In this document: positions 46,814 through 56,727 of the stretch, in pieces
Position numbering within the stretch: the first letter of the stretch is position 1
Layout: the number at the start of each line of letters is the position of its first letter
Origin: Shewanella sp. MTB7
Lineage (GTDB): Bacteria; Pseudomonadota; Gammaproteobacteria; Enterobacterales; Shewanellaceae
DNA length: 64,000 bases
Reading direction: 5' to 3'
NCBI RefSeq assembly: GCF_027571385.1
Contig: NZ_CP085636.1
Coordinates: 1,426,001-1,490,000 of the forward strand
Notes under the pieces: model-generated
Seen by the model: only the letters and a program-made list of their open reading frames with translations
The model's database searches: none
Told to the model about the DNA's origin: nothing
Translations under genes and position numbers: made by a program

Positions 46814-47870
46814 TTAGGGTGATGGATGAATTGCTTGGCTAGATGCTTTGCCTTTGCACCATTTCCCACTTTGATGCTTCTTCTTAAATTCACACATTGC
46901 ATCCCAACGACCACTAATCCCACTGTATTGACGGCGGAACTCTTGGGTTGAGGTTAACCAAGCATCAGATGAAATACCAAGCTCACAAAGTAGTTTCGGA
47001 CGTATTGAATCAATAAAGCCTTTCTTATCATGCCTAATTGCTCTGCCTGTCCAGTCAATCAGTTGTAGGTAATCAGAAAAGTGAAATGGAATACCTAATT
47101 GGGTTGTTTGGTGAATTGAACCATCAAATTCAGCAAGGGGTTTTAATGGCATTACAGTGATGGATTCTGCTTTATCATCTGCTTTTCTTAACACTTTTTC
47201 TTGGGTATTCCCTGTTGTATTTAACTCGGTAATACGCTCTTGAATCGAAGTGAAATCAGAAGTTTGTAGCGAGTCGGCAATGCCCGCTCTGATAGGGTTT
47301 AAATCCACGTACATCATACATGCAAGGACAGCTTGTTCATCGAGCAGAGCTTGTGACTTGAAACGTTCCTCCCAGAAAGCACCTTTACACTCATCTTCAC
47401 GATTAGCTTTTCGTGCAACCTCCTCATTGAGACAGCGCATAAACCAACTAATACTAGATAAACGCTCCTGCCATTCGGCAATAAGTCCATCCAGCAGTAT
47501 CTGCTCCCCTTCAATAAGTCCCTCACCTTTCATGTATTTAGTGGCGACTTCATTACCGTGAAACAACTGCTGCCAGCGACTAATCACGTCTCGATGACTT
47601 AAGACATTAGCTTCATTCAAGTCAATCTTGAGCACTAAATGATAGTGATTGCTCCCTCTCTGTCACCAAGAGTGCATAAGCACATATATCAATACAAAAT
47701 ATGGTAGAAAGCGCTTTGATTTTATCGACAATCCAACCACGTCTATGCTCGAAACTCTTTCCCGTCAGTTTATCTTCACCGCAGAGATAAGCCCTTCTCA
47801 CACAACGATTAATTACATGATAAAACGGAGTTGTTTCTGCATCAATTAAGATCCGGCGAGCTGAAGTCAT
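46814..47870 (-). pseudogene. Second REP-associated tyrosine transposase, disrupted at the catalytic motif
   Basis: The N-terminal part (ATG 47870: MTSARRILIDAETTPFYHVI, then RAYLCGEDKLTGKSFEHRRG) and the C-terminal part (SWFMRCLNEEVARKANREDE, WEERFKSQALLDEQAVLACM) are in different frames. Just before the HUH-type motif about 13 extra bases (GTGACAGAGAGGG, about 47650-47663 on the plus strand) separate CIDICAYALL from SNHYHLVLKID and shift the frame. Without them the protein would be continuous. The sequence is clearly diverged from the copy at 724, so these are separate RAYT lineages rather than a recent duplication. Confidence 0.85.
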
Positions 47871-48012
47871 AGAAGCTACCTCATATAAAGCTAAGTCAAG
47901 ATAACTTAAAGCCTAGTAAGAGATAGCTCAAAAGACAAAAGGTATGGCTGTCCTGTCTTTAGCGGTGGGGATTCGTCAGGCTACGACCCCTTTGTTCTTC
48001 TTTTATTCTTAA

Positions 48013-48459
48013 TCAACTAAATGTTCTAGCGCATGAGTATTTATTTCTGACATGAAGAACCCAAAGAAATTTCAAACCATAATAAGGCCACGTGATTATT
48101 AACAAAATATTGGTAATGAACTTAGGCAATCTACTCGCTAACCGCAACCTTAGTACATGCATACTAGATAATGTATGTCCTTGTCTCTTTGAAAGCATAT
48201 AACATTTTAAAGATTCATTATCATGCTCTATAAATTGACCACTTTCATACATATAACCCAACAAAAAGCTTGCGGCAGGATAATCTCGCTCCACTAATTC
48301 AACAAGTAGGTAATATACTAAATCAAACTTATTTTTCTCTCGGCAATATAAAGCAAAGCTGTATAATTCATCATGATTTTCAGTGTTATCAAACAAATAA
48401 GATTCTATACAGTTATTATCCTCATATTGCTCCATTATTTTTTTATAATCTAAATGCAT
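48013..48459 (-). CDS. Sel1-like repeat protein downstream of RHS gene (candidate immunity protein)
   Basis: A 148-residue protein with Sel1-type helices ([40 protein letters not shown]) and a hydrophobic segment near the C-terminus ([20 protein letters not shown]). Its start ATG 48459 overlaps the last ten bases of the RHS gene, so the two are translationally coupled. Position, size and AT-rich composition fit the immunity gene of an RHS toxin. The family match is by pattern; the immunity role is inferred from position. No other gene lies in the 140 bases up to the RAYT pseudogene. Confidence 0.55.
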   Translation of the reverse strand: MHLDYKKIMEQYEDNNCIESYLFDNTENHDELYSFALYCREKNKFDLVYYLLVELVERDYPAASFLLGYMYESGQFIEHDNESLKCYMLSKRQGHTLSSMHVLRLRLASRLPKFITNILLIITWPYYGLKFLWVLHVRNKYSCARTFS

Positions 48460-51400
48460 TGTTGTCCAGTCCCTGCAGTATCATACCCTAATTCATTAAC
48501 AATCATACATGCACCGACATCACCAGATAAGCAATTTTGATACATCACTGAAATAAAAACCAACGAAAGTGGTGAATTTTTAAATGCTTTACCAAATATT
48601 TTCTGCAACTTTTTATAATGAGCAGAGTTTTTGGGATCATATGGCTGTGTATTTTTGGTAGAATTATGTTTATTGTCAGGACTATTTGGTCCATTAGCAT
48701 CTGAAGAGTCTATATTATGACCAATATCACCATTTAGCATACCAACAGCACCTAAGAACGCATCTAACCAAGCTTTTTTCTTAGCCAACCCTAACTGGTC
48801 AACATAACTCAAAGGATTCCCACCCACATACGCATAGGTATTCAACCCACCCGCTAAACCAATCGGATCAGATTGCAAGTAGCGACCAGTTGCCGCATCG
48901 TAATCTCTAAACATATTGTAGTAAGAGCCTTTTTCTTCGTCCCAATATTGTCCCGGGAATCCGAGATTATAACCGCCTATTGAATTAGTCATCACCTCAC
49001 GGTCAAAGGCAAAGTTACGTGCTTGCCACACGGTACTGCGACTCTGATTAGTAATACGCTCAGCACGGCCTAAATGGTCATTATGTACATAATAACGTTG
49101 TCCAGCCTTAATGATGGCAACTGGCTGACCATGAAGATAGACATACTCTTTAATCAGGCTACCACTGCTGGTGTATTCTGCCAATAGCTGTCCGGATTCG
49201 TTATAGAGGTAGTGAACGTTGCCACCGCTACCTGATTTTTTCGCCCGCTCTCCTAAGCTGTTATATCGGTAATGGGTAACACTACTGCCTTTTGTGAACT
49301 TAGTTAATCTATTGCCACTGTTGTAGCTATAACTAGCTCCCGCTTTGGTGCCAGTATTACCATTGGTGGTATAGCCAATTGCACCGATACCATTAGTAAT
49401 TGATGTTAACTGGTTACTTAAGCTTGAGTAGTTATAGGTTTGTGTTGCTTGAGGATATAAACGATAGCTTTTACGATTACCGACTTTATCATAAGTAAAA
49501 TATTTACTGCCGCCGGTGGATGAGCGCTCTGAGGTTAAACGACTCGCGGGATCGTACGCTAACGTTTGGGTTAACCCTGATACTCGATTATTGGTCAGCT
49601 TGCTGATATTGTCTCGGCTATCGTATGCATAGCGTAAATCTTGGATCCCAGAGGTAAAGATTTGGGTTGGCTTAAACTTACCGTCATAAGCTATACTTCG
49701 CACTGCATTGTTGCCAAAAGTGAAACTTTTATTTGGACCAAAGGGAATATATTGAGCATTAGATATCACGTTAGCGTAACTGCTTGAACCCGAAGAGTAT
49801 GCCACGCCAGCCACTCTGCCTAACGCATCATAGCTATACTTAATCTTGTGTCCAGATGGATAGGTTATCACACTGACTTGATTCATATTATTATATGAGT
49901 AACGAGTATGATATGTTCTTGAGTCAAGCTGAGTTGATTTTAATGTGACATTACCTATTTTGTCATAAGCGTAAGTTGTTTGGCCTGTAATATCACTGAC
50001 ATAATGTAATCTTCCTTTGCCGTATGTACCTGTGTCATAGGTATAGATAGTTTGATCACTGCCAATCGAACTCGATTTTAAACGGCCTAAAGCATCATAA
50101 GTAAAAGTGCTAACCGTACCATCATTACTTTTTGACCATATTGGCTGTCCCAGTTGATTATAACTAAGCTCTGTTGTTCCAGTATCAGGGCTAACAATAC
50201 TGATAACATCACCAAAGCCATTGTACCTATACCGAGTCACTAAACCCCGTGCATCAGTAATACTAGTAACGCGGCTTTTATGATCGTAAGTATAATGAGT
50301 GTAACCACCATCTTGATGTTTAACTTTAGTCAGCTGATCAAGCGCATTAAAGGTACTGTTAACAGAATAACCCATAGGATCGGAGACTGAAGTGACATTA
50401 CTATTATTGTCATAGCCAAAGGTATACTTTTTCGAAAAAGAACCTTGAGTTTTCATCCTTCCTAGTTTGTCGTATGTGTAGCCTTGATCGAAATATATGT
50501 CCTGCACTAACTCGACATCGGGCTCACAATCATCGTCGCTATCCTCTTCATCTGGGTCACAATCGTCATCATACTCGTAAACTTCTACTGGCTCACTTCC
50601 AATATCCCGCCAAGTGATATCACTGTTTTTGTTGTAGCCGTAGCCTTGCTGATTATTATTCTTATCTCTAACGGTTACCAATCGATGTGCATCATCGTAA
50701 TCATAGCGATAATAGTTACCGTTAGGATAGGTAACCTGTCTTAGTTTGCCAATCGAATTATAGGAAGTTTTGTGTAGCTGTTGCCCTGTAGAGTTATACC
50801 GTTTTGTCGTTAATAACTGCCCCGTTGGACTATAGCTATAGTCCGTTTGTAAGCCATTGCTATCGAGCATTCGACGAGCATTACCCAGAGCATCATAATT
50901 CGAGTAGGTTACTCTATGGCCTATAGGATTCGTCATTTTAGTCAGATTACCAGCGCTATCGTATTCTAGTGTGATGATATCCGAGATATCAGTGCGAGGA
51001 CCGTCAATGGTCATCTTCTTTAAAATAGCGTTCGAATGATTTATGTAACTATATGTGGTTTTTCTCTGCTCACCGTAATTACCATGGCTACTTAAGTCCG
51101 TTTTAATAACCGATTTTAAACGCCCATTGGAGAGGTAATCATAATCAACTCTTAAATCTCTACTTGTCAGACGAGCGATTTTATTTTGACCTGCCAACCA
51201 GATATATTCTTGAGTAAACGCTAACGCTGTTCCTTTAGCAGTGATTTTGGACTTAAGCTGACCATTTTCAGCAAAGTCATACTCTGTTAAATTACCATTC
51301 CAATCGGTACTGGTCTTTTTTAAACCTGTTGCAGTATAGGTAATATTTTTAACTGCGTCGGGACAATCAATAGAGGCAACTCTATCTACAGAAGCTAACC

Positions 51401-52475
51401 TCTTGAGAAAAACAGGCTCCTCTGGGGTACCGACTTTAATTTTAGTGTAATTATATTTAGTCTTTTGCCCTAATGGATTTGTCACTGTAGTTGAATTCGT
51501 TGAATAACTAAAAGTACTCTTCTCGACACCACCGGTATGTTCAGATGATATTGCATCCCCACTGCTATCATAAACAAAAGAAGCATAATTTCTATAATTA
51601 ATATTGATGCGTGATAACTTGCCGCCAGTGTAATAATAGTCGGTAACGTGGCGAAGTGAACCTGGTTTAACGACCTTTGCTATTCGATTATTTACATATG
51701 TATATAAATATTGATTGCCAGCATTATCTTCGACCTTAGTGACATCACCATAGTACATTGTATAGTGCAACCAGCGACCCGATGAATGAGTCACTCTAAT
51801 GCCATTTGAGTAGCTATAGGTATGCGCAATCCCTGTTGGGTGGGTTCTTTTCAGTATTTTACCGCTAGTATCATATTCTTCGGTAATGCCGCCTTCGGTC
51901 TTTAAAATCCACTTGTTACCTGATTGAGCCAAGGTTTGAATCGAATCCTCTTTATAATCCGACCATGTCCCTTGTGCATCTTTAACAAACTTAATCTGTT
52001 TCCCATTTGGTCTATGGTTGAGAATATAGCCTTTAAAATCAAGCTTAAAGCGAAGGTTACTTGACCATTTAAACCCAAACCATGAGTTACCTCTACCCTT
52101 TGAGTTATATGTTCGCTCAATTTTAAGCGGGAATTCCCCCTTACCTTGAAAATCAACAACCTTCTCAATCTTTGCCCCTGTACGCACCATAATTGGATTA
52201 GCGCAAGTTAACCCTTCAGATAAACCAGTATCGAATCCTTCGATCTCATCTTCTGCTAGTAATTCCTCAAATGCTTCATCCATCAAATCTTCTAAATCAA
52301 GGTATTTAATATCGCTAGGAGGAGGACGCTGACCAACAGTTCCAATACACTCCATAACTTCACAGTCATCATCAGTATCCCAAATATCAGCTTTTACAGA
52401 GTGGCTTTGGCTTAATCCACCTAGCGCTAAAAATATTAAGAAGAGAAATGATTTATACTCAAGTAATTTGTCCAT
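48450..52475 (-). CDS. Secreted RHS/YD-repeat protein with variable C-terminal tail
   Basis: A 1341-residue protein. Signal peptide [20 protein letters not shown]; acidic N-terminal region; DUF6531-like start ([35 protein letters not shown]). About thirty YD repeats follow (such as [20 protein letters not shown]), forming the RHS shell. The conserved core end [20 protein letters not shown] is followed by [18 protein letters not shown], after which a 110-residue tail (48453-48782) shares no domain I know. An acidic stretch with paired Cys ([18 protein letters not shown], about 50500-50590) interrupts the repeats. ATG 52475 has AAGGAT upstream. The layout is that of polymorphic toxins; a Sec signal rather than a PAAR domain suggests surface or Sec-dependent delivery. 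Confidence 0.85.
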   Translation of the reverse strand: MDKLLEYKSFLFLIFLALGGLSQSHSVKADIWDTDDDCEVMECIGTVGQRPPPSDIKYLDLEDLMDEAFEELLAEDEIEGFDTGLSEGLTCANPIMVRTGAKIEKVVDFQGKGEFPLKIERTYNSKGRGNSWFGFKWSSNLRFKLDFKGYILNHRPNGKQIKFVKDAQGTWSDYKEDSIQTLAQSGNKWILKTEGGITEEYDTSGKILKRTHPTGIAHTYSYSNGIRVTHSSGRWLHYTMYYGDVTKVEDNAGNQYLYTYVNNRIAKVVKPGSLRHVTDYYYTGGKLSRININYRNYASFVYDSSGDAISSEHTGGVEKSTFSYSTNSTTVTNPLGQKTKYNYTKIKVGTPEEPVFLKRLASVDRVASIDCPDAVKNITYTATGLKKTSTDWNGNLTEYDFAENGQLKSKITAKGTALAFTQEYIWLAGQNKIARLTSRDLRVDYDYLSNGRLKSVIKTDLSSHGNYGEQRKTTYSYINHSNAILKKMTIDGPRTDISDIITLEYDSAGNLTKMTNPIGHRVTYSNYDALGNARRMLDSNGLQTDYSYSPTGQLLTTKRYNSTGQQLHKTSYNSIGKLRQVTYPNGNYYRYDYDDAHRLVTVRDKNNNQQGYGYNKNSDITWRDIGSEPVEVYEYDDDCDPDEEDSDDDCEPDVELVQDIYFDQGYTYDKLGRMKTQGSFSKKYTFGYDNNSNVTSVSDPMGYSVNSTFNALDQLTKVKHQDGGYTHYTYDHKSRVTSITDARGLVTRYRYNGFGDVISIVSPDTGTTELSYNQLGQPIWSKSNDGTVSTFTYDALGRLKSSSIGSDQTIYTYDTGTYGKGRLHYVSDITGQTTYAYDKIGNVTLKSTQLDSRTYHTRYSYNNMNQVSVITYPSGHKIKYSYDALGRVAGVAYSSGSSSYANVISNAQYIPFGPNKSFTFGNNAVRSIAYDGKFKPTQIFTSGIQDLRYAYDSRDNISKLTNNRVSGLTQTLAYDPASRLTSERSSTGGSKYFTYDKVGNRKSYRLYPQATQTYNYSSLSNQLTSITNGIGAIGYTTNGNTGTKAGASYSYNSGNRLTKFTKGSSVTHYRYNSLGERAKKSGSGGNVHYLYNESGQLLAEYTSSGSLIKEYVYLHGQPVAIIKAGQRYYVHNDHLGRAERITNQSRSTVWQARNFAFDREVMTNSIGGYNLGFPGQYWDEEKGSYYNMFRDYDAATGRYLQSDPIGLAGGLNTYAYVGGNPLSYVDQLGLAKKKAWLDAFLGAVGMLNGDIGHNIDSSDANGPNSPDNKHNSTKNTQPYDPKNSAHYKKLQKIFGKAFKNSPLSLVFISVMYQNCLSGDVGACMIVNELGYDTAGTGQQCI

Positions 52476-52970
52476 AACTTCATCCTTGTAGTTCATTGCG
52501 TAAATAGTTTACAAACATTCGAGTTAAATGCAACCAGACTAACTAGCAAAAGCCTCTTTACAGTGTTCAATACTTGGCAGCGCCTATAAATAGATAAACA
52601 AACGATGTAATATTGATATTAAAAAGATAGAACAATAACTTCTGATTAAGCGGAAAGGGGTTTTGATTAATAAAATGTAAGGCTGTTAATGGCTATATTA
52701 GTCTTAGAGTTGTATTAACAATTTGGATTTTTAATTTATATAACGAAATAATTCGGGTAGATGATGTAAGAATCGTAACAAATACTCTTAATGTAAATCG
52801 AAGAGATATTTATATAGGAGATAGGGCAAAGCAGAATGTCTGACCCAAGGACGATTCATCTAGAATGCCTAACCGAGACTCTGGTTAGCTTCTTTATTTC
52901 GTAAGTAAACTGAGAGTATATATCTTAGTGAATATAGTCCAAAACGAAGCGGTCGTAGCCAATGGCCCAA

Positions 52971-53221
52971 AAATCGAAGAGGTAAACAACCAAGTGTGAA
53001 TGCGGCTATGACCTTCGACAGCAAGGACGCTGTCGTAGAGGCTATAGGGATATACTTGCGCCGAGTCATAGAAGTATTCACACATAAGGCATGCTGCAAG
53101 CAATAAACACTAATTCAGCTATGGTATTCAACAAATAAACTAAATACCAAACCAGCCCAATGAACCGAACCCAAAAGATACTTCAAACTTGCTATCAGGC
53201 AAGTCAGCAAACTTTTGTTCA
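52971..53221 (+). repeat. Dispersed structured repeat, copy 2
   Basis: AAATCGAAGAGGTAAACAAC, GTGTGAATGCGGCT, hairpin CGACAGC-aagga-CGCTGTCG, GGCTATAGGGATATACTTG, GAAGTATTCACACATAAGGC, GCTGCAAGCAATAAAC, then the tail with CAGCCCAATGAACC and ACTTGCTATCAGGCAAGT. Confidence 0.75.
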
Positions 53222-53248
53222 AAAATGAGTTCGCTACTCGAAGAACCT

Positions 53249-53540
53249 AAATCGAAGAGATAAACAATCAGGTGTGAATGCGGCTGAGGGCGTTGGTGGC
53301 AGGGCCGTTCTATGACATCCATGTCACCACGGCATTTCCTATATCCATATAGGTCAGATGCCACCGTCGAGCGTATAGGGACATATTTATAGCGTCCCGC
53401 AGAAGTATTTACACATCGGCCTGCTGCAAGCAATAGACTGCAATGAAGCGATGGTTATCAAGTAATAACCAAACACCAACTCAGCCAAATGAACACATCA
53501 AAAAGAAATTTGAAGCATTGTTATCCGACAATGCGACTGA
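53249..53540 (+). repeat. Dispersed structured repeat, copy 3 with enlarged loop
   Basis: Same flanks as copy 2 (AAATCGAAGAGATAAACAAT, GTGTGAATGCGGCT). The central stem is GGTGGCA / TGCCACC with about 55 bases in its loop, then GTCGAGCGTATAGGGACATA, GAAGTATTTACACATCGGCC and GCTGCAAGCAATAGAC. Confidence 0.7.
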
Positions 53541-53549
53541 ATCTGTTGT

Positions 53550-53682
53550 AAGCAATAAACAACCTTGCAGTTATGGTATCCAGCAAACCAACCAAACACT
53601 AAGCCAGCCCAATGAACCAATCCAAAAAGATATTTGAAACTTGCTATCAGGCAAGTCAGTAAACTTGTTATCCAACAAGTAT
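53550..53682 (+). repeat. Isolated tail of the dispersed repeat
   Basis: Contains GTAAGCAATAAACAAC, CAGTTATGGTATCCAGC, CAGCCCAATGAACCAATC and ACTTGCTATCAGGCAAGT, as in copy 2, and ends with a second hairpin CTTGTT-atcc-AACAAG. The hairpins may terminate transcription of the convergent isochorismatase gene. Confidence 0.6.
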
Positions 53683-53686
53683 CAAG

Positions 53687-54229
53687 TCACTTAATGAGTT
53701 TAAGTAACTGCTTAAATCTTTCACCTACGGCCTCATGTTGAAGTTCAAACAGCAGTGATTCCATATTGGTGATCTGTGCGCCTTTAGCCTGCATCATTTC
53801 TATGCCTAGCTGTTTGTTTGCAGCTGTGCGGGATGAGATAGCATCGACAACCAGATGGACATCAAAGTAGTTATCCAGTAGGTCATGACAGGTTTGGTAA
53901 ACGCATACATGGGCTTCTATACCAACTAAAAGTATCTGTTTACGGTTTAATCCAATCAGCTGCTCTTTAAACTTCTCAGCTTGCCAGCCGCTAAAATGTT
54001 GTTTAGCTATGGGGTGACAAGATTTTATTAGCTCTTCATGGACAGCTGGAGTGGTTGGTCCTAGTTTGTCAGGAAGCTGCTCTAACCATAGGGTGGGTAT
54101 ATCAAATAGGGCAGTGCCTTTAATTAGGTTCACTAAGGTTTGGTGTAGCTCATCACTACGATCCATTATTTGGGCTAATTTGCCCTGAACATCCACGACG
54201 ACTAATACACACTCTTGTGGTTTCAACAT
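53687..54229 (-). CDS. Isochorismatase-like cysteine hydrolase (YcaC-like)
   Basis: A 180-residue cytoplasmic protein. The triad positions are visible: Asp in LVVVDVQGKLA, Lys in LPDKLGPT, and the nucleophilic Cys in VGIEAHVCVYQTCHDLL with the preceding cis-peptide motif. Further conserved AISSRTAANKQLGIEMMQ. Members hydrolyse amides or similar bonds; YcaC-type proteins have no known substrate. It is a single-gene unit, divergent from glnK. Confidence 0.85.
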   Translation of the reverse strand: MLKPQECVLVVVDVQGKLAQIMDRSDELHQTLVNLIKGTALFDIPTLWLEQLPDKLGPTTPAVHEELIKSCHPIAKQHFSGWQAEKFKEQLIGLNRKQILLVGIEAHVCVYQTCHDLLDNYFDVHLVVDAISSRTAANKQLGIEMMQAKGAQITNMESLLFELQHEAVGERFKQLLKLIK

Positions 54230-54346
54230 CTATGTCACTCAACTCTGCTGGATAATCATTTTATTCTACTGTTAAAAATACCCTTTCCAAATAGGTATTT
54301 GGTCTAAGAAATAAGGCGCGCTATTTTTGTGCGATGAGCTTAGAAC

Positions 54347-54363
54347 TGCACTTACTTGGTGCG
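54347..54363. promoter_or_regulatory. NtrC-binding site upstream of glnK-amtB
   Basis: TGCACT-tactt-GGTGCG is a 10/12 match to the NtrC consensus TGCACY-N5-RGTGCA. It lies about 130 bases before glnK, a usual enhancer distance for the sigma54-like promoter at 54426. Confidence 0.7.
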
Positions 54364-54425
54364 GGTGATGGTCGCAATATTGGTAATTAATATCTTAACT
54401 CATTAAAAGTTAACAGTTTGTTAAG

Positions 54426-54442
54426 TTGGCCTAATGATTGAA
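54426..54442 (+). promoter_or_regulatory. Sigma54-like promoter of glnK-amtB
   Basis: TTGGC-ctaatga-TTGAA has the correct spacing between the -24 TGGC and the -12 TTG element, but GA replaces the usual GC at -12. It lies 45 bases before the glnK start. The nearby NtrC-type site supports it. Confidence 0.5.
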
Positions 54443-54453
54443 TTAATAAATGA

Positions 54454-54825
<372 letters not shown>

Positions 54826-54837
54826 GGGGGAGATGTT

Positions 54838-56088
54838 ATGGAAGATTTAGTGAAGTTAGGTGTAACGGTATCAGAGTTAAGATTTGCGCTGGATACATTC
54901 TATTTTTTGATTTCTGGTGCCTTGGTGATGTGGATGGCAGCAGGGTTTGCCATGTTGGAAGCTGGACTTGTTAGATCAAAAAATACTACCGAGATCTTAA
55001 CCAAGAACGTTTGCCTATACTCTATTGCATGTGTGATGTATCTGATTGTTGGCTATAACATTATGTATGTTGATAACAGTGAAGGTGGTTGGTTACCTTC
55101 GCTTGGCACGCTGATCGGCAACCAGGCTGCAGATGCCGATCATGCCCTTGAATCTGATTTCTTCTTCCAAGTGGTATTTGTTGCGACGGCTATGTCTATT
55201 GTTTCCGGTGCCGTTGCCGAACGCATGAAGTTGTGGGCATTCTTGGCCTTTTCCGTGGTAATGACAGCATTTATCTACCCGGTTGAAGGGTATTGGACTT
55301 GGGGTGGTGGTTTCCTTTCGGAAGCGGGATTTGTAGATTTTGCCGGTAGTGGTATCGTGCATATGGCTGGCGCAGCTGCAGCGATTTCAGGGGTATTATT
55401 ACTCGGTGCTCGACAAGGTAAATATGGCCCCAATGGGCAGGTTAATCCTATACCAGGTTCAAACTTACCTATGGCTACATTGGGTATGTTTATTTTATGG
55501 ATGGGTTGGTTTGGGTTTAACGGCGGCTCTCAGTTATTGGTTTCTGATACTGAAAATGCGACGGCTGTTGCTAAGATTTTCCTCAATACAAATTCAGCTG
55601 CGGCATTTGGTGCCGTGTCATCATTAATTGTTTGTAAGATGGTGTGGGGTAAAGCGGATTTGACGATGATCTTAAACGGTGCGCTAGCCGGGCTTGTTGC
55701 GATCACCGCCGATCCGCTTTCACCCTCTCTGGCTATGGCTGGTGTGATAGGTTTAGTGGCTGGTGGTTTGGTTATTTTCTCTATTGTGGCGCTAGATCGC
55801 ATTAAAATCGATGACCCTGTCGGCGCTATTTCGGTTCACGGTGTTGCTGGTTTTTTTGGTTTGATGTTAGTGCCTCTTTCTAATGCTGATGCAACGATTT
55901 TGGGTCAACTCTATGGTGCTGGTGTTATTTTTGCTTGGGTGTTTGGTGCTTCTTTCGTTGTTTGGTATGTGTTGAAGCTTACTATGGGGATCCGTGTTAC
56001 TGAAGAAGATGAGTATAAAGGCATGGATGCATCGGACTGTGGTATTGATGCTTATCCTGAGTTCGTATCGATTAAAGGTACACGTTAA
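54838..56088 (+). CDS. amtB: Ammonium transporter
   Basis: A 416-residue inner-membrane channel with 11-12 helices and no long signal extension. Amt signatures: FAMLEAGLVRSKNT, the signature region FAGSGIVHMAGAAAAISGVL with the first pore His, FNGGSQLL, and ISVHGVAGFFGLMLVPL with the second pore His. Preceded by GGGGGAG. It is in an operon with glnK, which plugs the channel when nitrogen is sufficient. Confidence 0.95.
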   Translation: MEDLVKLGVTVSELRFALDTFYFLISGALVMWMAAGFAMLEAGLVRSKNTTEILTKNVCLYSIACVMYLIVGYNIMYVDNSEGGWLPSLGTLIGNQAADADHALESDFFFQVVFVATAMSIVSGAVAERMKLWAFLAFSVVMTAFIYPVEGYWTWGGGFLSEAGFVDFAGSGIVHMAGAAAAISGVLLLGARQGKYGPNGQVNPIPGSNLPMATLGMFILWMGWFGFNGGSQLLVSDTENATAVAKIFLNTNSAAAFGAVSSLIVCKMVWGKADLTMILNGALAGLVAITADPLSPSLAMAGVIGLVAGGLVIFSIVALDRIKIDDPVGAISVHGVAGFFGLMLVPLSNADATILGQLYGAGVIFAWVFGASFVVWYVLKLTMGIRVTEEDEYKGMDASDCGIDAYPEFVSIKGTR

Positions 56089-56129
56089 ACTTGATTAGTT
56101 AAGGGCCAATTATCTAGATATTGGATTAA

Positions 56130-56158
56130 ATGCCAGCCTCTATTGGGCTGGCATTTTT
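56130..56158 (+). terminator. Rho-independent terminator of glnK-amtB
   Basis: Stem ATGCCAGC / GCTGGCAT with a loop of about 8 bases and a T run. Confidence 0.9.
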
Positions 56159-56249
56159 GTCTCTAGGATAGGCAAGGGAAAACTTGAGCTGTGTCTGTTT
56201 GGTGTGTAATAATTGAACTATGAAACGTGTTATTTGACGGAGAGGAATT

Positions 56250-56609
56250 ATGGCTATCTGCTGGCGTAAGTTTGCATCGAATCTAGTGTTCGTTTTGTTT
56301 ATAACTCTCTTTGCTTATAACGTTTTTGCGGGGCAGGTGGTGGTGCGTAAATCCAGTGAACCTTTCGATGCTTTTGCTGTGCGTGATCAAGTATTACTTG
56401 ATCATGAGTGGAAGCAAGCGTTAAGAATGCAGCAGCAGATCCAGATATTGCAGGTACTGCCAGCGGCTTGTATCCCTTTTTCTCGCCCCTATATCTATTA
56501 CCTATGCAATGGTCTTTCTTATCGACCTTATCACTATAAAAACAAAGAGTTGTACATTAAAGTCGACGAGGTAAATCAACCTCCTATGCTCAGGGGAAAG
56601 GTAGAATAA
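56250..56609 (+). CDS. Small exported hypothetical protein
   Basis: A 119-residue protein with an N-terminal signal (NLVFVLFITLFAYNVFAGQ) and a short mature part with two cysteines (PAACIPFSRPYIYYLCNGLSY), possibly a disulfide pair. GGAGAGG precedes ATG 56250. I do not recognise the family. It precedes the TPR lipoprotein gene by 118 bases on the same strand. Confidence 0.55.
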   Translation: MAICWRKFASNLVFVLFITLFAYNVFAGQVVVRKSSEPFDAFAVRDQVLLDHEWKQALRMQQQIQILQVLPAACIPFSRPYIYYLCNGLSYRPYHYKNKELYIKVDEVNQPPMLRGKVE

Positions 56610-56727
56610 CCTTGGGCATATAGTCATCAACTCATTTGCTAATCTTTTGTAACGCATTTGCTGTGCATGTTTTTTGTTCGTTAATGTAAACTGATCATAA
56701 CCTCTTGCTCGATTAAAGTTGGTGATC

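Larger units (their letters stand above)
52476..53686. repeat. Repeat nest between RHS gene and isochorismatase gene (no gene)
   Basis: 1.2 kb without a supported gene. Bases 52500-52960 show nothing recognisable, apart from one AATCGAAGAGATA at about 52796. From 52971 two copies of the dispersed structured repeat and three copies of its tail follow one another. A 64-codon frame at 53443-53637 is read across tail repeats and is not considered a gene. Confidence 0.65.

Noticed and set aside
53443..53637. 64-codon open frame
   Set aside because: It is read across two tails of a dispersed repeat, with no ribosome site and no family likeness.
53100..53682. Regularly spaced repeats resembling a CRISPR array
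   Set aside because: The repeats are long, imperfect and only three in number, without constant spacers, and no cas genes are near.
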